Shown here piece after piece: positions 22,250 to 34,290 of a stretch of 64,000 nt of DNA. Position 1 is the first letter of the stretch, and each line of letters opens with the position of its first letter. Both the position numbers and the translations under genes were made by a program. A model generated the notes under the pieces. That model worked only from the letters and a program-made list of their open reading frames with translations. It was not told the DNA's origin and ran no database searches. This DNA comes from Crocodylus rhombifer (taxonomy: Eukaryota; Chordata; Crocodylia; Crocodylidae): contig JAVSML010001156.1 in assembly GCA_038503035.1 (NCBI GenBank), positions 1-64,000 on the forward strand. The letters are read 5' to 3'.

Positions 22250-23115
22250 CCTCAAATGAGGTATCAGATGAAGGTGCTCTTCTTTAGAGCACCTTAGTGA
22301 ATTTGCATTCCTTAAGGTTAGTTCTTTGGGACTGAACTGGTGCAGTCTAGCCCCACCCTTGGGGCTGTCAGCAGGGAGGGAGTGGGCAGCCAACAGCAAT
22401 GAGCTGATAGCTGGGCTTTGCCTAGCTTTAAGTGGAGGCAGGGGGTGAATCGGAGCCCCTCTCCCACTTTGTGCCCCCAGACCCCTTCCTCCTGGGGTGC
22501 TGAAGGAAGCCAGGCTTGGCCTATGATTTGGGTGGGATCCAATCCATACCCCTTTCCTCCAGCTCAGGCCGGGCAACTGGCAACTCATGCTGCTCTGTTC
22601 CTTTCCCCACCAATCTTCTTTGCCCAGCCTGAGCTGGGGGAGGGTAGATCAGAGCCCTGCCCCATCCCACCTTGTGGACCCAGCCTGGCTCCCCACAGCA
22701 TCCCAGGTAGAGGGGGGGGCCTGAGGCAGGGGGCTCTGATCCACATGCCTCTCAGCCAGCAGCACACAGCTGCTCCTTCCCCTCCCCCTTTGCTTTTCCC
22801 AGCAGCCATGCACTGCTGGCTCGGCTTTGGCCAGCCTGAGCTGAAAGGGGGATAGATTGGAGCCCCCTCATCTTGCAAGCCCAACCCAGCTCCTGAGATG
22901 GAGGGGGCTAGGGAGAGGGGCAGCTCCTCAGCTGGGGAATGGGGCAGTTCTTTGGCTTGCTGCTCACCTGCAGGCAGGCTTGATTCCACCCCCCACCCCG
23001 AGACCCAAAGGTGAACATCTATTGGGGGGTGCTCTCTAACTCATGGTGCTTTACGTAAAGTTCCATGAGTTAGAGCAAGGGCCTGAACATCTATCAGTGC
23101 CCCTTAGGTGCTCCC
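22250..23115. repeat. GC-rich element with palindromic ends
   Basis: The left side has a hairpin, ggtgctcttctttagagcacc, at about 22275-22295. The right side has a near-perfect 38-bp palindrome at 23036-23073 followed by 'agagcaagg'. The core is GC-rich with repeated 'cagcctgagctgg' phrases. The many overlapping frames on both strands (22109-23039) are Pro/Gly-rich translation of this core, not genes. It looks like a non-autonomous element of the GC-rich-core type; no target duplication was found. Confidence 0.5.
23036..23073. repeat. Near-perfect 38-bp palindrome
   Basis: The 19-base arm ctaactcatggtgctttac is followed with no spacer by its reverse complement with two mismatches. The centre is ctttacgtaaag. 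It lies at the right side of the GC-rich element and is probably the end structure of a fold-back element. Confidence 0.8.
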
Positions 23116-24025
23116 AGACCTTAGTTAGCAGTTCTGGATGTTCTACCCACACTGTATCCTTGGTAATCCACACCCTTGATTATCAAAGCAACTACTTTGT
23201 AAACTTTTAATGGCTGGTTTTGCATTCCAAAAATATTTTCTTGTTAAGCTTTAATATAATACTGTATCTCTTTCAGTGTCTGATGCAATAATTTTTAACT
23301 GTACTATTTTGTTTAGCTGTACTGGGTTTAAAATCTGCACTGTTAAGTTGGGTATGATTTAATGTTGTGCATAATGTGTCATTCCTCATAAGGTGCTGTA
23401 GCTTGGCTTTGCTATCTGAACAGCTTTGCAGTGGGTACCTTTCACAGGAGTCTGGATGAACTCCGCTGGACTCCTAGCCCACCATCATGCCATAGTAACT
23501 TAGAGTTTTCTGAGGAAGAAAAATGAGTATTGTATCTTGTGTATTTCATTGATAGGATTTTCAGTCAAAGGCTGATATTTGCCACAGATTTGCTTTCTCT
23601 TTAGGATGTACTTAAAGCACCTGAAGATCACTGTTGAGGGAAATAAGTATTTGACTACAGGGAGACTAATTTTATCTGTTATACTCAGGATACAGGGATT
23701 CAAATTCTAGCAAGAATGATAAGTCAGCTTTGCTGTCTCAAGGATATCTATCATGTACTGTGTTATGGAAAAGATCTTCTGATAAGTGTTATGTATTTTG
23801 AGTTTCTGCACTTCCTTTCTATACTCCTCTAGGGATACAACTTACAATGCATAGGATAAAGAATATGCGGATACCTGCCACTGTCTGCCATTGTCACTGA
23901 GCTGTCAGGAAGATGTATGGAGCTGAAAACTCCCTGAAGTTTTTTAGGAGTTGCCACTTTGGCTCATAAATGGAATTGGAGCCATGGGATCTTTGGTGCC
24001 AAATATATGAGCTATTATCACCTAA
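23116..24025. other. AT-rich stretch, no gene seen
   Basis: No gene or recognised repeat is seen here. The frame at 23500-23703 on the minus strand has no motif. Confidence 0.55.
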
Positions 24026-24029
24026 CAAA

Positions 24030-24312
24030 GGAGCTCCTGTAGCAGGTAGCTGTAACCACGAACAATGCATGCCCCCAGAGGCTGGTGGGGCAAGGAAACT
24101 GCCCACAGGCGGTGGTGGGGGCATGCCAGGGGGGAGCTCCGGCAGGTAGCCACAGCAGTGTCAGCAGTGGCGACACAGGGGGCATGCTGACTGCCTGCAG
24201 ATGCCACTGGCAGTGTCAACAGTGCTTGTTTCAGGGGGTGCACTGCTAATCTCAGGGGGTGCTTGTGCACCCATGTGCACCTCTATGCATCTCCAATGGC
24301 TGTAACATACTC
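24030..24312 (-). repeat. GC-rich insert sharing a head with two others
   Basis: Read on the minus strand it begins about 24310 with tagaggtgcacatgggtgca, then caccccctgagattagcagt and gtgcaccccctg. The same head opens the inserts at 26526-26838 and 62325-62712. After about 60 bases this copy diverges: its core is different from the core the other two share. It is non-coding. This module arrangement is discussed in the findings. Confidence 0.6.
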
Positions 24313-24612
24313 TTATGGGAAGCCACAACAAAAATCCCCACCCTCCTGGTGTGGGTAACACCGTCCCCTGATACACACACCCCTTTCTCCCCTCCCTTGA
24401 AATTCTGTACCTTGTGCCATCCCCACATAAGGACATGCCCCAAAGGAAGAAGGGATCCAATATTATGATGTGATAGCACATAAGAAGCAGGGTTGTGGAA
24501 GATCAGAATGACCACTAAGGACTGTACCATTCCCTCACTAAGTTACCCAAGATTTATGCATGCTTCTCTCTAGAACCAAGAGCAGAAACAGTACTGTTAA
24601 TCCTGCCTGTTC

Positions 24613-24639
24613 AAAAGAAAGAAAGAAAGAAAGAAAAAA
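24613..24639 (+). repeat. (AAAG)n microsatellite
   Basis: About five to six AAAG units, followed by an A run. Confidence 0.9.
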
Positions 24640-26001
24640 CTCTCCCCACATTTTCTGAACCCTGGAAGGAAACCCCCCATACGCACTTTTTCCTTGGCTT
24701 CAGGATGAAAGTTGACAAAATAGTTTTTAACTGCTGTTCCTCTACTCAAATCTAAGAATAGCTCATTATGGTACAGCAAATTATTTGTCCCCCGCCCCCA
24801 TCCCAGTTGGCCTGTTTCAAATGGCATTCAGCTCCACAGAATAGATATAACTGTACAAAGATAAATTGTTGGGTAGGATTTCATCTGATCTCTACAAGGG
24901 CCATATCCAAAGCCTACTCAGGACAATGGAAACACTCTGTTAACTGACTTAATGTACTTTGGATCAGGCTAGGTTAATTTTTTGAAGCATAAAGAATGTT
25001 TTTATCAATGATTCCTTTTAAGTATTTGAGTAAATTTGCATGTTCACCATGTTTTAGCATAAATGAGCACTCATTAAAGCAGAGACATGTGAACTGTGTA
25101 GCACAAAATCTATATCCTTTCACATGTAAAGAAAAGCCACGTAAAAGCCAGGCAGTAAATAAGGGTAAAAATATGTCCTCGCTGCTCAGTGTCTACAATA
25201 GAAAAGGAAGTTTTCTGCCTGGCCAGAGAGAATAGTATTTAAATCAACTCTGAGAAAAGAGCCAAATATTCTGCAAAGCTGCTGTTCCAGTGCTTTGTGA
25301 TAAAAATATTGTATTCAGGAGTGAGCTACTGTTACCACTCAAAAAGATCCTGAATTATCATGCAATCAGTTCAGAGGAGCATTGGCCGTCACAAACACCT
25401 GTTGTACTGAACACTGTTCCTCCTTTTGGGTTAAAGGTTATCTCTTCCCAATTGCTGGCAGCTCTGGCATTCTGAATGATTATTGTATCATAGCAGCTAT
25501 CTGTTCTGTGACCATAAGAATGTGTAACTTCTTAGTCTCAGAATACATAAAAATGCGTCCTTTGTGTTTTAACTATTCATATGTGTTCAGAGCAGATATG
25601 CAAACACTCATCTTCATACTGTAAGCCATTTTGGTAAATGAGAAGAACTGTACCAGCTAGGACTGTTTCACCAGCTTCTAAACAGCTTTTAGAACTGGCC
25701 TGTTACTTTTGCTTTTCCATGAACATTTATGCAAACTAGCTTTGATCTCCACAGTGTTTGGTAGGTGATTGTGTTTGAGCAAATACACGCATTTACACTG
25801 AGCTAAGCTTAGTTTGTATATCTGTTTTCATGCTGGAAGGATTTATCCAGACATTTTATTTATATCTGTTATCCACAAGAAAAACCCGCTAAAATAACAT
25901 TAACATTTCATAGTCTAGAACTCAAACAACAGGAAATGCTTGATTTAAGGTTGCCTATGCAATCCTAATTCTTACCCTTTATACATGTGTTGCAATATTA
26001 G
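24640..26001. other. AT-rich stretch, no gene seen
   Basis: No coding region is supported. A degraded palindromic phrase at 24890-24990 (tatccaaagcctactcaggacaatgg...tactttggatcaggc) belongs with those at 7870 and 11727. Confidence 0.55.
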
Positions 26002-26009
26002 GTACATAC

Positions 26010-27594
26010 TATGGCTGTGAATTAATCGCAGTTAACGCTCACAATCAATGCATTAATTGGTTCTTGCATTAATTTTTTCTTTACTGCATTAATCATGCAC
26101 ATGGTTTTGGAGCCTGTCTGGGCTCTGCTCTGCTGCCTCCAGGCCACCCAGCGGGGCAGTAGTGACTGTGCTGAGGTCCGCAGGGCATTCTGATCACAGC
26201 TGCGGGCAGCTGCAGTGGAGCGCACACAGACACAGATACACATGGTGAGGAAGGGAGCGGGGTAGGGGCAGGCGTGAATGGGGGGGCGAGCAGCTGCAGC
26301 CTGTATACTGTGTGTAGAGCGGCACCGCGCCAGTGAGTCTGTGGAGGGGAAGGGGTGGGGAGACGGGTGAGGTGGAAGACTGAGGCCTCCATGGTGAGGG
26401 AGGGAGTAGGGCAGGGGCAGGCACTGGGGTGGGTCATGGGTTGAAGCCATGGGCAGCTCGTCCAGGAGCATAGGGGTGAGGTGTGGCTCCCCACCTCTCC
26501 GTACACCCCTGGGCAATGGCAAAGCATAGGAGGTGCATGGGGGTTCACATGCACCCCCTGAGAGTGCCAGTGCACTCCCTGTCAGGCTGCACTCCCCATT
26601 TAGCCAGCAGAGAAGGGGGCAGGCAGGAGCACCAGTGCCCCCCTGCAAGCACCAGCTGGGGAGTGGGGCCACCAGCAAAGGCGGCTGTGCCATATCCAGA
26701 AGTGGCCGTGGGACTTCTGGAAGTGGCGTGGCCACTTTTTGGTGAATGAGATTGGGAGCAGGGAACCCCCCAGTCAGCACAATCAACTGCCAGAGGACTC
26801 CACCCCCTAGTTGCTGACTCAAGAGGCACCAGTCATCCATGCCCCCGGGAGAGGCATGGCGGGGGTGTACCCCCCAGATTCGTGTGTGAGGCAGAGGCGC
26901 GATGCCTGCTGTGGGCTGGGGCTCTGCACCCTGCAGCCTTTCCCCAGGAGCCGCACATTGACTGCATGTGTGTCTCCTGTCCACCTGGCAGCGGGAGCAC
27001 AACATGGTGTCACTTGGCTCCTGGGGCAAAGTGAGTAGGGCACAGAGGGGAAGCCTGCCCTGGCCCTATTCACATGCCCCCCATGCCTTCCCTAGGGCTG
27101 TAGTGGACTGCACTCCCTCCCCACCCACCCCCGTGCCCCTGAATGAGCCACCCATGGCTCCATCCCATGACCCACTCTGACCCCCCCCCATTCACCCCTG
27201 CCCCTGTCCCTACCCCATTTTCTCCCTCACCATGGAGGCCTTGGTCTGCTCCCCCACCCCTGGCCCTTCACAGACTTACCTGCTGTCTGTGTGTGTGTCT
27301 CACTCCAAAACCACTGCCCCCTCTAGCCTTGCTGCTGTCCCTCACTCCTGACCCACAGTACCCCACATCCTACCAGGGCATGCGGGGATGCTCCCTTCCC
27401 AGGCTCCAACCCCTCCTCCCCACACACACACAGTCCCCTCACCTTCACAAATTCTTCCCCCACACACATACACCCTGCACCTACTCCCCAACAATACAAA
27501 TTACCTGCATAATTTTGCATAATTTTGAGTTTTTAAAAGTGCAATTTAAATCACAATTAATTGTGATCAGTTTTTAAATCATTTGACAGCCCTA
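26010..27594. mobile_element. Large hAT-like element with GC-rich core
   Basis: The 1.6-kb segment starts TATGGCTGTGAATTAATCGC and ends AAATCATTTGACAGCCCTA, inverted termini of a repeat with the 'GGGCTGTCAA...ATTAATTGTGATTAA' vocabulary. Flanking 8-mers gtacatac and gtacagag agree at 6 of 8 positions, a plausible aged target duplication. AT-rich arms are about 90 bp on each side. Between them is a GC-rich core with a further insert at 26526-26838. The 335-aa minus-strand frame (26022-27029) and all overlapping frames lack motifs and lie inside the repeat, so I do not call them genes. Confidence 0.75.
26526..26838. repeat. GC-rich insert, inverted relative of 62325-62712
   Basis: Read on the plus strand, this matches the reverse complement of 62325-62712 over about 300 bases. 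Shared phrases include caccccctgagaatgc-type head, tttagccagcag, ccagaagtggccgtgggact, and the end tgactcaagaggcacc. It lies inside the core of the larger element 26010-27594. Because the partner splits a CR1 copy, this is a mobile unit in its own right, not just core sequence. Confidence 0.8.
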
Positions 27595-27750
27595 GTACAG
27601 AGTCATATGCTATGCTACCTTCTAAGTGTTTTTGAAAAAGCTCAGACTGAAAAGATGGAATACAGGAACATAGAACCATCTTGTGTCATTGACAGGACTA
27701 GTAACTTTAGAATGAGTACACAAACATCACTAGCATTTGACCAAAATGAG

Positions 27751-28072
27751 TAGTGGTTCTCAACCTTTGTAGACTCAAGGCACCTCTTGTTAGATTCAAG
27801 ACACCACTCAGGAAATGCCAGCTCTTAATTTTCACTCGTGTTTTTACTATAGAAAAACAATAGAGCAATTCCTGTATTGCAAAAAATTCAGAAAGACTGC
27901 AACAGGTCAGAATGTTTTTCACACTATGGATTTCTGTTAGAAATCTCTGTTTTTAAATTATGAATCATATTTTCACACCTCACAGTGCTCATACTATGTG
28001 GCACCTCATGTTATTCTTGAAAGGATTTCAAGGCACTCCAGGGTGCAGTGGCGCCCTGATTGAGAATCACTA
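27751..28072. mobile_element. hAT (Charlie-type) MITE
   Basis: The ends TAGTGGTTCTCAACC and TGAGAATCACTA are inverted with few changes; 'GTGGTTCTCAACC' is the standard start of many hAT MITEs. Flanking 8-mers aaaatgag (27743-27750) and aaatagag (28073-28080) are an imperfect duplication. Short internal motifs such as aggcacctcttgttag and ggcactccagggtgc are part of the non-coding body. The frame 27707-27922 is an artefact. Confidence 0.85.
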
Positions 28073-28080
28073 AAATAGAG

Positions 28081-29245
28081 TAAATGATAGTAGTTATCTG
28101 TTATCCCCTATGTGGACTAGCCACTAGATGGCAACAAGATATGCCTTGTCAGTGGGTTTCAGAGCTTTTGCAGACAGCAGAAGAATGGTGAGACTCAGGA
28201 CTTGCCTGTTCTGAGTTTCATATGCTGTAAAGTAGTTTGTTCTTTGGTTTATAGACCCTTCTGCAGCATTCCCAAACCTCACAGCCTGTCTCTGTCTCTC
28301 TGCAACCTTCTGTGCCTGGTCCCACTCTAGCTTCTATCTTGGTATTCCCATCTGCTACACCACTTGGCTCCTGGCTCTGTTCATCTCTGGGCCTTTTCTG
28401 CCTGTGTTCCTTGCTACTGTTGGTGACAGCCAGCACCTCTGTCCACTTTTCCCTGCTTCTCACACCCCTTCCCCTTAGCAGTTGTCACCCCTCTTCATTG
28501 AAGTCAGGCAGTTCCCCTGTTTTCCTCTGCCTGGGTAACAGCGGGGAGGGAAATGAGCACACACATGGTGCAGACAGTCTGACTGCCTTCAGTTTTAATG
28601 CCTCATGCCATCTACAGGTACTACAAGGACTAAATGCAGGGACAGTTCTGGTCAGCCTTGGCAGCACCACCAGAGATCATGCTCATTTGATCTGTAGGGC
28701 TTGGAGCACCCAGTTATCATGTAGGAACTCTCTGAACCTAGAGCATGCACAAAGCAAATAAATCTTTGGAGAATTAGCCATCAAAGTCTCACCAACCTCT
28801 AATGAGAAGTTTCCGGGGCCTATAATGGCCAAATTGTAGAAGATTTTTACAGACTGGAAAGGACATGGTCTTGGTTCTGTTTCAAGACCCCTGTCAATTT
28901 CAAGCTCCTGCTCCAAAAATGGAGGCAGGAGACTGTCATAATAAATAGTTAAAGGACTATTTTTTACAAGCACAAAGAATGTATCCTTCTCTTCTTCATT
29001 TATAGAAGCAGCCAAACTCATTTTAACTACACTTTTAAAAAAGGTCAGACATTCTGGAATATTCATTCATGGACTATTTCAGCCAGAAGTGCTGTAGTCT
29101 GGCAAAGTTATAAGCAACTACAAATAGGGTCTTATAATAGGAGGTGTCAAGCCACCTTAACTATAAGGTCTGCCTGATCCACCCATAATAAAATAGATCA
29201 GTATATTTGAATGCAGCTGTTAAGATGGGAAAGGTGTTGGGAAGC
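28081..29245. other. No gene supported; CT-rich and unassigned repeat-like DNA
   Basis: 28250-28500 is CT-rich, giving opposed frames (28218-28463 minus, 28312-28761 plus) typical of compositional bias. A 127-codon frame at 28683-29066 (minus) is not obviously compositional but has no domain I recognise, no splice context and no neighbours. Its surroundings read like an old interspersed repeat. Confidence 0.4.
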
Positions 29246-29249
29246 ACTG

Positions 29250-29515
29250 GCCACATCTACACATTCATTAATGCACTATGCCTACTGCACATTAAATTTA
29301 GTAGTTGCAAAACGCCAAATAAATAAATGCTTAGTAGGCTGTTCTACTACACATTAGTGCAATCACATGCTTTTTTCGTGATGGCTAATGCTCAGTAGAC
29401 TAATACTACTGCACATTAGCCTAAATAGCATGGTTTTTGCCGTGATGTTATAATGCACAGTCACTTGGTCTACTAAGCATTAAGTGTCTCATGTTGACAT
29501 GCCCATTGGGTTTCT
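29250..29515. repeat. Palindromic MITE-like repeat
   Basis: It starts ccacatctacacattcatt, ends gttgacatgccc, and contains repeated 'tactgcacattag' words in both orientations. It shares vocabulary with 386-600 and 41632-41830. No coding capacity. Confidence 0.6.
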
Positions 29516-30060
29516 AAAGTGCAACAAATATACATAACACCACCACCAAAGACAATGAGGAGTGAAAGGAAAGTTGGTGAAAATTGTGATATAGTTATAA
29601 AATTTGCACATTGGGAAAAAAACTCAAATAGTTAAATTCAGGAGATAAATTGTTCAGAATTCATAATTCAACCAATCCTACAGGAACATAAGTAAACATA
29701 CAGCTTCCAGCTAAATGTTATAACATGCAGAGTAAAACGAGAGGTTCCAGTTGGTAAATATCTACAAGTAGTAGATGGTAAATTATTTATTCCAAAAGGT
29801 GCAGACCTTTACCATATGATTAATTTTAAACATTTGAGTAGTCCAACTAGCTGTGAAGATCAGAGTCTATCTGGTATAGCAGGATAACTTGTTAGGAGAT
29901 ATCAGAACTGTTAAAAAAAAGAATAAAAAATGTTATGAAAAGTGACAAAAAATTTTGATGAGTTGTTTGGAAAATACTTTTTGTTTTCTTCCCCCCAGAT
30001 CTGTAAATAAACTAGTATTACTGTAGCACAAAATAGCAACATACTTAGTCATATGAGCGA
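29516..30060. other. AT-rich stretch, no gene seen
   Basis: No motif or RNA gene is seen between the MITE-like repeat and the CR1 copy. Confidence 0.6.
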
Positions 30061-30061
30061 G

Positions 30062-30722
30062 ACCTGATTAACTGGAACATGAATATGAGCCAGCAGTGCG
30101 ATGAGGTCGCTAGGAAAGCAAATAGAGCTGTGGCATGTATTTGACAATGTGTGTCCAGTTAGATCCAGGGAGGTGTTCCTCCCTCTCTGTTCGGCACTGG
30201 TGAGGCCTCAGCTGGAGTACTGTGTCCAGTTTTGGGCACCGCACTTCAAGAGGGACATGAATAAGCTCAAGAGGGTACAAAAGGGGCCACCCACATAGTC
30301 AAAGTCATGGAGGATAAGCTGTATAAGGACAGACTCAGGGAACTGGACCAGTTCAGCCTGAGTAAGAGAAGGCTGAGAGGTGACCTGACAGCCGCCTACA
30401 AGTACATCAGGGGAAAACACGAAGATCTGAAAGAGCAACTCTTCAGGAAAGCACCTCAAGGGAGGGCAAAAACAAATGGACAAAAGCTTATAGAGGACAA
30501 ATTCAGGCCCGATATAAAGAAAAACATTTTCTCCATAAGGATTGCTAGAATCTGGAACATACTCCCACCAGAGGTGGTGCAGTCACCATCATTGGAGGTG
30601 TTCAAAGAGGCTGGACAGACGCCTTGCTGAGCTTGTCATCAATAACTTCCTGTCCACAGCAAAAGTCTGGACCTGATGATCATACAAGTCCCTTCCAGTT
30701 CTACAATCCTATGATGCTATAT
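30062..30722 (+). mobile_element. CR1 LINE 3' end, plus strand
   Basis: The C-terminal part of CR1 ORF2 is readable on the plus strand: [24 protein letters not shown] sequence near 30080-30140, then [17 protein letters not shown] at about 30202-30250, and LREL..FSLSKRRLRGDL within the 30307-30630 frame. The sequence closes with a CR1-type 3' region ('cccttccagttctacaatcctatgat') ending near 30722. A frame break near 30300 separates the two open frames. It is 5'-truncated and inactive. Confidence 0.93.
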
Positions 30723-31778
30723 GTAGGTGGATGATTTACATGTTTTTACATGTTTTGTAATTTATTGTTGTTGAACATTTTGGTAAAAATGATCTAGCCT
30801 TCAGGGAATATGAGGATAGGTAGAAAAATACTTGTTCCCCATTATGCACAAAGGAAAGAAAATCTGACTTGTTATTTAATAACTGTTGCAATGGAGTAGT
30901 TTAGAGGACAAAGTTGAAATTTGGCATGGGAACCTTCCTACTGAGTAGTGTGGTTAACTGTTTTGCTGAAAAATGGTTTTGACTTGACTGTGCTATTAAC
31001 AAGTGAAGTTTGCTGTAATGGTTATTATAAGGCTGGAGAAATAAATGGTAAGGGATTCTGTATTATCTGATAAATAATAGGTCAAATAGTCTAATATATA
31101 GTCTATATATTAGAATAGTATATCTTTATCTAGAATAGTACCTATAGTCTAATATAACTGTTGATTACACTGTAATGCATATATGCAAAGGGCTGAATTG
31201 AAGATGACATATTTTCCTTATGGTTTCCTGAATTTGAGTCCTTAATACTGCAATTGTAATATAGTTTTTGTATGGACTGTGGTAAGAGGTGCTTATAAGT
31301 AAAAGAAAATACTTTGTATTTTTCATTTTTATTCCTGTTTCCCAGCTTGAAATTTGAATTTTTGCTACAATTTTGAAATATATTACTGACACCATTATCG
31401 GTAGAGGTGCTTGCAATTATTCAGTGGGGATATGACTTTCATATTGTACTTTTATGAGAATAGTCTTGGTGCAGACTGTGTAGACCGAAATTAAAATAAT
31501 TAAAAGCATGCTTCATCTTTTGACTTAAAACGATGTGTTAAAACAGATGTGCTGCTGAAGTCAGGAGGTATACCAGGGAAGGATTTGACAGTGCATTCTC
31601 CAAGCTTTATAGACTTCTCATGTTAATTTGCTGTTTTACAAAGTATCGAAGAAAGGACAAACTGTACAAGCAGCAGAAACAAAAAGCCAGAAGAGCAGAA
31701 TAGAGCGAGCCCCTCATATGTACATTCAAGAGACTGTGTTTTACAAACTACACCATCTCTTAGTATATGCAACCTTCT

Positions 31779-31796
31779 CCCCCCCCCCCCCCCCCC
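31779..31796 (+). repeat. C18 homopolymer
   Basis: Eighteen consecutive C. Long C runs are prone to sequencing and assembly length error. Confidence 0.95.
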
Positions 31797-32772
31797 GTGC
31801 ATCTCTTGTGGTGTGTAAGAGAGAATTCCCCATGTTTGTGGGACCTCAAGAAGAGGCCTGACTAGGCACCCTAGGCAAAGATGACCAAGAACAGGATTGG
31901 GCAGGGTGCCAAAGGCTGAAAAGTCTTTTGCTCCTGCACACGGGCAGCTGCTCTTGTACAGCACAGGCTCCCCAGGGCCTGCCAGAAATCAGTGCCCAGG
32001 GCTACTGACTCACTTTTGCACCCCTAGTTACACCAGTGAACTCAAGGTCTGCATTTGCAATGGGGTTGTGCATGGGCTACACAAGGAGAAAAGTTTTGAT
32101 GCACTCCTGTGCAACCTGCCTCAGTGTGACCCACTATGCCTGCAGAAGAGGTTTAAAGTTAAAAAACATGATTATAAATCATAAAACAAGTTATGAAACA
32201 CAAACACACTCTACCACAAAAGAAGGCAGCAGTTAGAGTGGAAATATGCAGTCCTATTCTCACATCTTCCACCTGAACTGCCTTTCCCTAGTGCCGCCTT
32301 ATTTTTACTTTCTTTCAGTGGGATGAAAGCTGTACAGATAGTAGCCCACACTACCCTGTCCATGAATACTCCAGAGAAGAAAAAAGAATCAAAGGATTAT
32401 TATCAGAACAAAGAGAGACAGCATGTCTCCGAAAGCCACAGAGATAAATGTGCAAGCTGGGAGGGAAGTTAGGTAAAGCAGAGTCACCCTGTCAACAGTC
32501 TGTATCGGATATTTCACATTCACAGAAAATATAAGGAGCTCCCTTATGTCTGTTTAAAATTTTAAAAAGGAAAAGGAAATATCTTTCAAAATAAGCCAGG
32601 TGGGTGGGTTCTATACTACTTCACTCCTCTGCCCCACTATGGCAAAACTGCAGTGCCACCCCTTATTCACACTGAGTAGATCTTTCCATTGACTACTGTT
32701 TCTACTTAACATGAGTAAAGGAAGAATAATATGGATAGGGCCTCTTCTGACCAAATGTTCTCACTGGTCTTT

Positions 32773-32788
32773 AAAAAAAAAAAAAAAA
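32773..32788 (+). repeat. A16 homopolymer
   Basis: Sixteen A preceded by ctggtcttt. No retrogene body is recognisable upstream. Confidence 0.9.
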
Positions 32789-33829
32789 CAGCCCTCCACC
32801 CATCTTTAAGGATTGTCTTATCCATGTCATGTTGATTTTGTTTAATAAGGTAAAAAAATAGTGTGGTAATTAAACAATAGGGCTTTGTTCTTCAACAAAC
32901 AAATTCAACCCAAACTCTCAAATCTGTACAGTCCAACCACCCAGATCTGAATTAACATACTGCATGCATAGTCCCATCTATGGTGCATCTGATGTGTAAA
33001 TCACACATCAATGAATTTAGCATCTTCAGGGCCTTGTGACATAACTAAGCAGTTTAACCTGGTAATATATATAAACAAAAGCACATAGACATTAAGATGT
33101 CCATTTTAAATTTTGAGTGAGTGCCTCAGTTTTCAGGTACTAAATGTGAGAATCCCCCCAAAAAGGAAGGCACCCAAAAATCAGTGGCCTCTTTAGCAAA
33201 TTTGGCTTCATGTAATTTGATCAAGGATGCATCCAAGAGCCAGTAAAGGGAAATTGATCTCCTACACTTCCTTTACCACAATATCATCCTTCCTCTATAA
33301 TTGCCTGAAACAAAACCCAGAGCCACATTACTCTGACCTTTTAAGTTATTTGCAGTCTAGATTGTGATGTTTTAGCCTGTTTCTCTACTACCAGGAAAGA
33401 CCATTCTTAATTTTGATAGTCTCATGCAAAATTCTCTTCCAAAACTTTTAAGGTACTCTTTGTTGTCATCATAAATGCATGTGTTTTTAAATTAAACAAG
33501 TTGAAATGGTTGATACATTTTTCTTGGCTTTTATTTACCCCTTGATCTCAATCCCAATTTAAAAAGAAAAATAGAAATTACCATTGTCTAATTAAAGTTC
33601 TGCATCTTACTGCATCCTAGGACAGGTATAAGTTCATAAACTTTTACATCGTAAGATACTCTCTTGTGTTATATTTTATAACCAAAAGCATAACATTTCA
33701 TCCAGTTACTTTTCTATTAAACCCAATTCTAATCTTGCAAAAGCCTTAGTCTGTCTGTCCATAATGCTTTATTCTCACTGTGATTGGCTGTCTGAAACCA
33801 AGAGTATACTGGACAGGAGGAAGCAGCGA

Positions 33830-34290
33830 AGCACTGCCAGGATGGTGGGAACAGAGCAGGGGGGGCAGAGGGAAGGCCAGCACTGCTGGGCTCACCCCAC
33901 CCCAGCCCTGCTCCATGGAAGTGGCAGTGATAGCGTTGGGGGTCGAGGCAGTGACGGCAGTAGGTGGAGTGGGCCCAGACTCCAAGAGGTGGCTGCAGGA
34001 GAGAGGGGCATCTCTCTGGGCCCCAGGCCTGATGCAGCAGGGGGAGAGAGGGGATGAGCGGGCCCAGCCCCAACTTGCGGGGGGAGGAAGAGGAGCAGGC
34101 CTGGGCCTGACATGGTGGGGGAAGGGGAGGAGCGGTCTGGGGCCTGACACGGCAGAGAGAGGAAAGGAGGAGCGGGCCCAGGCCTGATGCAGCGGGAGAG
34201 AGTGGGGAGTGGGGCTGAACTCCAAGTGGCAGGGGTGGAGGGTGGGGAACAGGCCTGGACGGGGGTGGGGGGGGAGACACAGGGCTCCAT
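33830..34290 (+). repeat. G-rich degenerate minisatellite
   Basis: Repeated phrases 'gggcccaggcctgatgcagc', 'ggggagagaggggatgagc' and close variants recur about every 50-60 bases from 34010 to 34215, with similar but more diverged text on both sides. The purine-rich plus strand gives many G-runs; the complementary frames (33729-34318, Pro/Ser/Leu-rich) are compositional artefacts. It probably arose within a transposon core, as GC-rich blocks elsewhere in the window do. Confidence 0.7.

Larger units (their letters stand above)
30723..33745. other. AT-rich stretch, no gene seen
   Basis: About 3 kb without a supportable gene. It contains an 11-bp-stem AT hairpin (31090-31114), a C18 run and an A16 run (listed separately). 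Frames at 31165-31416, 31623-31964, 31897-32236 have no motif. Confidence 0.55.

Noticed and set aside
22109..22989. Frames of 134-159 codons
   Set aside because: GC-rich repeat core; several frames open on both strands, no recognisable domain.
26022..27029. 335-codon open frame on the minus strand
   Set aside because: It lies almost wholly within the GC-rich core of a repeat element, overlaps other frames of similar length on both strands, is Pro/Ser/Cys/His-rich and has no motif.
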